From positions 84,348-94,974 of the forward strand of contig DLPV01000005.1 of the NCBI GenBank assembly GCA_002477465.1: a stretch of DNA of 10,627 nt, in the 5' to 3' direction. The translations under genes and the position numbers were made by a program. This document shows, one piece after another, positions 6,486 to 10,627 of the stretch (the stretch's first letter is position 1; every line of letters begins with the position of its first letter). The notes below the pieces were generated by a model, which saw nothing but the letters and a program-made list of their open reading frames with translations, ran no database searches and was not told the origin of the DNA. This DNA is from Gammaproteobacteria bacterium UBA7449 (GTDB lineage: Bacteria > Pseudomonadota > Gammaproteobacteria > Pseudomonadales > Pseudohongiellaceae).

Positions 6486-7667
6486 ATGAATACCAAAAAG
6501 TTTTTGCTCATCATACTCCTCGCTGGCACCGTCATTTCACTCCCCTTTATAAATCGGGTGGTCTTGGGCACTGACGCGAAGGAGGTCAATGTCTCCGTCA
6601 TCAGTCAGCGCATCATCAGCCCATCGATCCTGGCCTCTGGTTTCCTGACCCATGAGGAAGAGGTCATGTTGAGCTCTGAAGTTATTGGCAAGGTATCGGA
6701 ACTCTACGTGGAAGAAGGTGATACTGTCGCTGCTGGAGATCTGGTTTTAACAGTCGACGACAAAAACTTTATCGCCAGTCTGGACCAGGCCGAGGCAGCG
6801 TTCAGGCTCAATACGATAGACATTGAAAGACAGGAAGTTCGCATCACTAATCTCGAGCGCCAGTATGAGCGCAGCCGCAGTCTGCATGACCGAGACCTGA
6901 TTGGAGACGAGGAATTCGATGCAATATCAAACCAGTTAGACCTGGCTCGTATAGATCTCAAGTCCTCTCGTGAGCGCCTGGCCCAGGCTGAAGCACAGCT
7001 CGACCAGGTGAATGACCAGTTAAGCAAGACCAAGATTATCTCACCAATTGATGGCGTGATTACCAGTCTGGATATCAAGGTTGGAGAGACAGCAATCGCG
7101 AGCTCTACCAATATCCCGGGCTCTTCCTTGATGACCATTGCTAACCCGGCCAGTATCTATACCGAAGTCTTGGTGGACGAAGCAGATGTCGCCACGATCG
7201 AAGTAGGTCAACGGGCAGAAATAGTGGCTATCGCCTACCCTGATCAACCCATGCAGGGTGTGGTCAGATTCATTGCCAACAGCGCCAAGGTTGCCCCGGG
7301 ACGCCAGGGACTGAGCTTTACTGTCAAGATTGAAATCATCGACCCTGGCGATGTGATACTGCGCCCGGGTATGTCCTGCCGAGCTGAAATCTTCACGCGA
7401 CAGGATCAGGAAGTGACCGCCGTACCCCTGCAGGCAGTTATCTTCGAAGAGGATCGTGCTGCACTGCGTAGCGAACACTACGTCTTCATCAATGATCGCG
7501 GGGTTGCACGTAAGACCAGAGTAGAAGTGGGCTTGTCCGATGATGAGTATCAGGAACTGCTTAGCCAGATCGAGGGTAATGTAGAGATTGTGGTAGGCCC
7601 CAATCAGGAACTGCGACACTTGCTGGATGGCGACTCCTTGCAAGCCACGCGAATCGAAGATGAGTAA
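6486..7667 (+). CDS. Periplasmic adaptor (HlyD/MacA-like membrane fusion protein)
   Basis: This is the adaptor of a tripartite exporter, linking an inner-membrane ABC pump to an outer-membrane channel. The 393-residue protein starts with an uncleaved-looking membrane anchor (about 5-27), so it should be tethered in the inner membrane and project into the periplasm. A half lipoyl domain follows (about 61-95, SSEVIGKVSELYVEEGDTV). Then comes a coiled-coil hairpin (about 100-182) rich in Glu, Arg and Leu heptads, and the second lipoyl half (SPIDGVITSLDIKVGE, 186-201). The beta-barrel and membrane-proximal domains continue to the C-terminus. The ATG at 6486 lacks a clear ribosome site but is the only start that yields the anchor. 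The ATPase gene begins 22 nt after the stop. Similar to MacA and to RND-type adaptors; the ABC neighbours settle the assignment. Confidence 0.9.
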   Translation: MNTKKFLLIILLAGTVISLPFINRVVLGTDAKEVNVSVISQRIISPSILASGFLTHEEEVMLSSEVIGKVSELYVEEGDTVAAGDLVLTVDDKNFIASLDQAEAAFRLNTIDIERQEVRITNLERQYERSRSLHDRDLIGDEEFDAISNQLDLARIDLKSSRERLAQAEAQLDQVNDQLSKTKIISPIDGVITSLDIKVGETAIASSTNIPGSSLMTIANPASIYTEVLVDEADVATIEVGQRAEIVAIAYPDQPMQGVVRFIANSAKVAPGRQGLSFTVKIEIIDPGDVILRPGMSCRAEIFTRQDQEVTAVPLQAVIFEEDRAALRSEHYVFINDRGVARKTRVEVGLSDDEYQELLSQIEGNVEIVVGPNQELRHLLDGDSLQATRIEDE

Positions 7668-7689
7668 GCCCTACCTGGACTGATCTCAC

Positions 7690-8400
7690 ATGGCACTAAT
7701 CTCTCTCAATCAGATCACCAAGCATTACGAAATGGGCACGCAGACCGTGCGCGCCCTGGATGGGGTGACTGTGGAGGTAGCAACGAATGAATATCTTGCA
7801 TTCATCGGCTCATCAGGGTCTGGTAAATCTACCATGCTCAATATCTTGGGCTGCCTGGATAAACCAACTTCAGGCAACTATCACCTCAACGGCACCAACG
7901 TAGAAAACCTGGATCAAAACCAGCTCTCCGACATTCGCAACCAGGAAATCGGCTTTATATTCCAAAGCTTCAACCTGCTCCCTCGACAAACCGCTTTATC
8001 CAATGTCATGCAGCCGCTCATCTATCGCAATATTCCCTTGCGGAAGCGTAAACACATGGCCCAGGAAGCCCTGGATCGCGTAGGACTGGGGCCTCGGGTG
8101 GATCATCTGCCCAATCAACTGTCAGGGGGCCAGCGCCAGCGCGTGGCCATCGCCAGGGCACTGGTCACCACCCCTTCGATCCTGTTAGCGGACGAACCTA
8201 CCGGCAATCTGGATTCTAAGACTTCAGTGGAAATCATGGATCTGTTCGATCAGCTTCACCGTGAGGGGCACACGCTTATTATCGTGACCCACGAGGACGA
8301 AATAGCCGCTCACTGTCAAAGAGTAGTTGAGATGAAAGACGGCAAAATATTCAAGGACAGCTATAGCGGCAACCCTACCAAAGCTAGAGAGACAATCTGA
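7690..8400 (+). CDS. ABC transporter ATP-binding protein, MacB/LolD type
   Basis: This cytoplasmic ATPase drives the adjacent permease. All ABC motifs are intact in the 236-residue protein: Walker A GSSGSGKST (40-48), Q-loop Q92 in FQSFNLLP, signature LSGGQRQRVAIARAL (144-158), Walker B ILLADEPTGNLD (164-175) and H-loop H201 in VTHE. The ILGCLDKPTSG and QSFNLLPRQTA segments are typical of the MacB/LolD/FtsE subgroup, which power periplasmic mechanotransmission rather than ordinary channel transport. The ribosome site is weak (GGA about 12 nt upstream). The stop codon overlaps the permease start by one base (TGATG), indicating translational coupling. Separate ATPase and permease genes differ from E. 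coli macB, where they are fused. Confidence 0.95.
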   Translation: MALISLNQITKHYEMGTQTVRALDGVTVEVATNEYLAFIGSSGSGKSTMLNILGCLDKPTSGNYHLNGTNVENLDQNQLSDIRNQEIGFIFQSFNLLPRQTALSNVMQPLIYRNIPLRKRKHMAQEALDRVGLGPRVDHLPNQLSGGQRQRVAIARALVTTPSILLADEPTGNLDSKTSVEIMDLFDQLHREGHTLIIVTHEDEIAAHCQRVVEMKDGKIFKDSYSGNPTKARETI

Positions 8401-9626
8401 TGTTTTTTGCCCTCTTCGAAAGCTCTCGCTCAGCACTTGTCTCTATTTATGCCCATGGCTTGCGCAGCTTTCTGACCACGCTTGGAATCGTGATAGGCGT
8501 CGCCAGTGTCATCGCCGTGGTGTCAGTAACCCAGGGCATGAGCGCATTCATTGGAGAGACTTTCGCATCCCTGGGATCGAACAGTTTGACTATCGAGTCA
8601 TACACGCCGCAGGCCGATCGCATGAAAGGTATTCGCTCCCGTTTGACCGGCGAGGATTTAGAACTGATTGAGCAGCGCGGTGAAGGCATCGCCTCTATTA
8701 CGCCAATCCTTTATGCTAACCGTACATCACAGGTGAAATATGGATCTCTGACAGTATTCAGCCAGATCATGGGAACCACCTACGCGTTTCAGGATGTGGG
8801 CCAATACTACACGTCGATTGGACGCTTTCTCGCTCAGAGCGATAACCAGACCCGCCGCCGCATCGCGGTGATTGGCGAAAAAACCAGGGAGAATCTGGAG
8901 CTACCCGAAAACCCAATCAATGAATACATCGAGATCGGTGGCGAATGGTTCAAAGTTGTGGGACTGCTGGAGACCAAAGGCGAAATCATGGGATTCAGTC
9001 AGGATGACATCGTGCTGATCCCCTATTCCACCATGCAGAGCCTGCAGGGCAATCAGGCCAGGACCGACATTCAAATCCAACTCAGTCTCACTGAAGGCGT
9101 TGATATTGATGACGTCGCCGGGCAACTCACCGCGATGCTGCGTAATGCCCACGACCTCTCCGCAGATGAAGACGATGATTTTGTGATTCAAACCTCTGAA
9201 CAACTCATGGAGACTTTTGATCAGATCATTGGCATGGTGACCATCGTTATAGGCGGTATCGTTAGCATCTCATTGCTGGTGGGCGGCATCGGCATCATGA
9301 ATATTATGCTAGTCTCCGTTACCGAACGTACGCGTGAGATTGGCATCTGCAAAGCGATTGGTGCCAAACGTCACCATATCCTGATGCAATTTCTTATTGA
9401 GGCGCTTTTGCTCTCACTGCTCGGCGGGCTAATCGGACTCGCACTTGGCTACGGCCTCGGCACCTTGATCGCTAGCAGCATTCCAGGGTTTCCTCCTGCC
9501 GCAATACCTTGGTGGTCGGTAGCTCTGGCACTTGGCTTTTCAGGATTCGTAGGCGTGCTGTTTGGCATTCTGCCGGCGGCAAAGGCAGCCAATCTCGACC
9601 CGATTGATGCCCTTAGGTACGAATAG
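8400..9626 (+). CDS. ABC transporter permease, MacB/FtsX family
   Basis: This is the inner-membrane permease of the exporter. The 408-residue protein has the MacB layout. A first membrane helix (about 25-45, TTLGIVIGVASVIAVVSV) precedes a large periplasmic domain (about 48-275). Three C-terminal helices follow, near 277-302, 330-357 and 372-395. Family signatures include GGIGIMNIMLVSVTERTREIG (about 295-315), CKAIGAKRHHILMQFL, and the closing LPAAKAANLDPIDALRYE. The region after the last helix is short and cytoplasmic. Translation is coupled to the ATPase gene by a one-base overlap. The assembly needs a TolC-like outer-membrane channel encoded elsewhere. The substrate could be a peptide, lipid or small toxic compound; nothing in the sequence decides. 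Confidence 0.94.
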   Translation: MFFALFESSRSALVSIYAHGLRSFLTTLGIVIGVASVIAVVSVTQGMSAFIGETFASLGSNSLTIESYTPQADRMKGIRSRLTGEDLELIEQRGEGIASITPILYANRTSQVKYGSLTVFSQIMGTTYAFQDVGQYYTSIGRFLAQSDNQTRRRIAVIGEKTRENLELPENPINEYIEIGGEWFKVVGLLETKGEIMGFSQDDIVLIPYSTMQSLQGNQARTDIQIQLSLTEGVDIDDVAGQLTAMLRNAHDLSADEDDDFVIQTSEQLMETFDQIIGMVTIVIGGIVSISLLVGGIGIMNIMLVSVTERTREIGICKAIGAKRHHILMQFLIEALLLSLLGGLIGLALGYGLGTLIASSIPGFPPAAIPWWSVALALGFSGFVGVLFGILPAAKAANLDPIDALRYE

Positions 9627-9649
9627 CAAGTCAGTTGGTCCTCAAACTA

Positions 9650-9682
9650 AAAAGCCGGGACTGCTCAGCAGTCCCGGCTTTT
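9650..9682 (+). terminator. Strong terminator after the ABC exporter, possibly bidirectional
   Basis: A 15-bp perfect stem (9650-9664 with 9668-9682) has a GC-rich core, GCCGGGACTGC, and a TCA loop. A-tracts and T-tracts form its base. The T-run serves the plus strand and the matching A-run gives a U-tract on the minus strand. It can therefore end both the permease transcript and the sigma-remnant transcript converging from the right. Confidence 0.92.
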
Positions 9683-9737
9683 ACTATTTCAGAGCGGCCC
9701 CGTCTAATTGACGAACCCGACCAACAGGTATGAGGGA

Positions 9738-9827
9738 CTAGTCATCCACCGACACAATATCAATATCGTTGTTATTGGTTTCCAGGTAGATACGGTCACC
9801 ACCGCCATTAATGTCGCCACGTCCGCT
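9738..9827 (-). pseudogene. C-terminal remnant of an unidentified protein
   Basis: In a frame different from the truncated sigma gene, 29 codons are open and end at TAG (9738-9740). They read like a real protein end: GDINGGGDRIYLETNNND followed by IDIVSVDD. The beta-rich, Asn/Asp-turn pattern resembles the C-termini of DUF4097-type or other repetitive beta proteins that often sit behind ECF sigma and anti-sigma genes. That match is by eye only. There is no start codon or ribosome site. The frame opens after a TGA at 9828-9830, inside the sigma gene, so the coding signal begins near 9820. A chance open frame cannot be excluded. Confidence 0.45.
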
Positions 9828-10119
9828 TCAATTTGCGCCGGTTGGACAAGGCCGTGTTCACGATGATCTTGTGCAACCAGGTGCTGAATTTGCTCTCCAA
9901 CTTGAAATTGGGCAAAGCCCGGTAAGCGGCAAGCAGTGCGTCCTGATAGATATCGTTCGCGTCGTCCGGGGTATGGGCGAACCCAGCCGCCACCGCCAGC
10001 ATCTGTCTTTCAAAAGAACTGACCAGCCATTCAAATGCTGCGATGTTGCCGGCCTGTGCCGACCGCACCAACTCATCTTCTGTTTCCCTAAGCAAGAAAC
10101 TGTCCCCGGTTTGTGCCAA
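9808..10119 (-). pseudogene. Truncated ECF sigma-70 factor (region 2 only)
   Basis: ECF sigma factors direct RNA polymerase to stress promoters using region 2 (-10) and region 4 (-35). This 103-residue product has a clear region 2: AAFEWLVSSFERQMLAV (about 27-43), DDANDIYQDALLAAYRALPNF (52-72) and FSTWLHKIIVNTALSNRRKLK (78-98). It then stops at TAA after RTWRH. Intact ECF factors are roughly 170-200 residues, and no region 4 is found downstream before the 9650-9682 terminator. The first usable start in frame is TTG at 10119, with an in-frame TAG 12 nt upstream and no strong ribosome site. An internal GTG or TTG near codons 17-18 is an alternative. Most likely inactivated by deletion; a functional region-2-only protein is less likely but possible. 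Confidence 0.75.
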
Positions 10120-10177
10120 AAAGCTGCTCTAATTTAACTCATTAGAGCACCCGAGCCGCGAAAAGGTTAACAAAGCT

Positions 10178-10194
10178 GGAAAAAGAATTTTTCC
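10178..10194. repeat. 7-bp inverted repeat upstream of the sigma remnant
   Basis: GGAAAAA (10178-10184) and TTTTTCC (10188-10194) are perfect inverted arms with a 3-base loop. They lie between the end of the terminator and the sigma start, where a promoter for the sigma gene would have to be. It may be an operator, or an accessory hairpin after the terminator U-tract. I found no convincing -35/-10 pair here. Confidence 0.3.
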
Positions 10195-10221
10195 AAAAAA
10201 AAACAGGGCCTTAAGGCCCTG
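10195..10221 (-). terminator. Rho-independent terminator of the small secreted protein gene
   Basis: The stem CAGGGCC (10204-10210) pairs with GGCCCTG (10215-10221) across a TTAA loop. On the minus strand it is followed by nine U residues (10195-10203). A second hairpin, ACCAGT-AAGG-ACTGGT (10228-10243), lies just before it in the transcript, making a tandem structure about 50-95 nt after the stop codon. The sigma remnant downstream would need its own promoter. Confidence 0.88.
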
Positions 10222-10290
10222 CTAAACACCAGTAAGGACTGGTCGGAGGAAATTTTGGAGGTTCTGGAAGGGGTCTGGGCGCTTGGCCCG

Positions 10291-10602
10291 CTAGGAATCC
10301 GTGGCGTCGGCGCCTGATTCATCGCACTGACAGCGGTTCGAGCGGCGCTGGGGACCTCGCGCCATCCGCTCATTGCGGGCCCGCCTCTGCATTTGCCGGC
10401 GTTCCTGCAGCGCTGCTTTTTGCTCTTCGGTCAGGGTATCCAACTGCGCCTGAATGACCTGGCGCCGCTCTGCGCGCTCCTCTCGCTGCAGCTGCCGCAG
10501 CTCCTGGATCCGCTGCTGGCGTTCGGTTTCCTGCGCGGCCTGGTCCTGCGCATAAACGGGCAAGGCAAGGTACGGCAATGCCAGTAAGGCGGAGACCCTC
10601 AA
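10291..10602 (-). CDS. Small secreted Arg/Gln/Glu-rich coiled-coil protein, possibly Spy/CpxP-like
   Basis: This 103-residue protein begins with a signal peptide (VSALLALPYLALPVYA core, cleavage after A18). A highly charged helical region follows (about 20-85), rich in Gln, Glu and Arg, with the motif LTEEQKAALQERRQ (57-70). That motif recalls the LTxxQ repeats of Spy/CpxP periplasmic proteins, but it occurs only once, so the link is weak. The tail carries two cysteines (C91 and C93, RCQCDES) and is acidic. The start is TTG at 10602, supported by AAGGA (10608-10612) 5 nt upstream. The frame stays open to the right edge without another start codon, so a longer protein starting outside the window is possible. 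It lies upstream of the truncated ECF sigma gene on the same strand but is separated from it by a strong terminator. Function unknown. Confidence 0.62.
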   Translation of the reverse strand: MRVSALLALPYLALPVYAQDQAAQETERQQRIQELRQLQREERAERRQVIQAQLDTLTEEQKAALQERRQMQRRARNERMARGPQRRSNRCQCDESGADATDS

Positions 10603-10627
10603 ATACTTCCTTGCTGATAAGACTAAT

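Noticed and set aside
9811..10137. Plus-strand open frame of 108 codons opposite the sigma remnant
   Set aside because: The minus strand shows clear sigma region 2 motifs over the same bases, and the plus-strand product resembles nothing.

Overview
The window looks like the chromosome of a free-living gammaproteobacterium. DinF-type MATE, DUF3301, MacAB-like and FabH-type genes typical of that class, an even composition of roughly half GC by eye, and a selenocysteine tRNA all point that way. A marine oligotrophic lineage is a guess; species cannot be named. No integrase, transposase, IS end, CRISPR array or phage gene is visible.

Layout. The left edge (1-96, minus) is a complete selC gene for tRNA-Sec with encoded CCA. 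An extended -10 promoter lies directly before it, with a 14-bp perfect palindrome in the spacer. Upstream of selC on the same strand is an exported DUF547 protein (186-998). Positions 999-1284 separate it from the divergent plus-strand genes, and I see no convincing promoter there. A FabH-type ketoacyl-ACP synthase III (1285-2370) and an unusual exported fumarylacetoacetate-hydrolase-fold protein (2501-3670) follow, closed by a strong terminator (3702-3739). Next come a small membrane-anchored DUF3301 protein (3784-4119) and a convergent MATE transporter (4169-5503, minus).

The region 5646-9626 holds a Yip1-family membrane protein and then a three-gene export unit: periplasmic adaptor, ABC ATPase and MacB/FtsX permease. 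The last two overlap by one base, and a 15-bp-stem terminator closes the unit (9650-9682). The adaptor, ATPase and permease should form an inner-membrane and periplasmic efflux assembly. No outer-membrane TolC partner is present here.

The right end, on the minus strand, appears to be a decayed regulatory locus. A small secreted Arg/Gln/Glu-rich protein (10291-10602) ends in a tandem-hairpin terminator. After it comes an ECF sigma factor that stops right after region 2 (9808-10119). A short coding-like tail in another frame (9738-9827) reads like the C-terminus of a different protein. The simplest reading is an internal deletion that removed sigma region 4 and most of the genes behind it.

Most notable observations: the tRNA-Sec appears to have a 12-bp (7+5) acceptor/T branch rather than the usual bacterial 13 bp; a palindrome sits in its promoter; the sigma locus is truncated; and an FAH-fold protein carries a signal peptide. 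No clearly new multi-gene system is evident.
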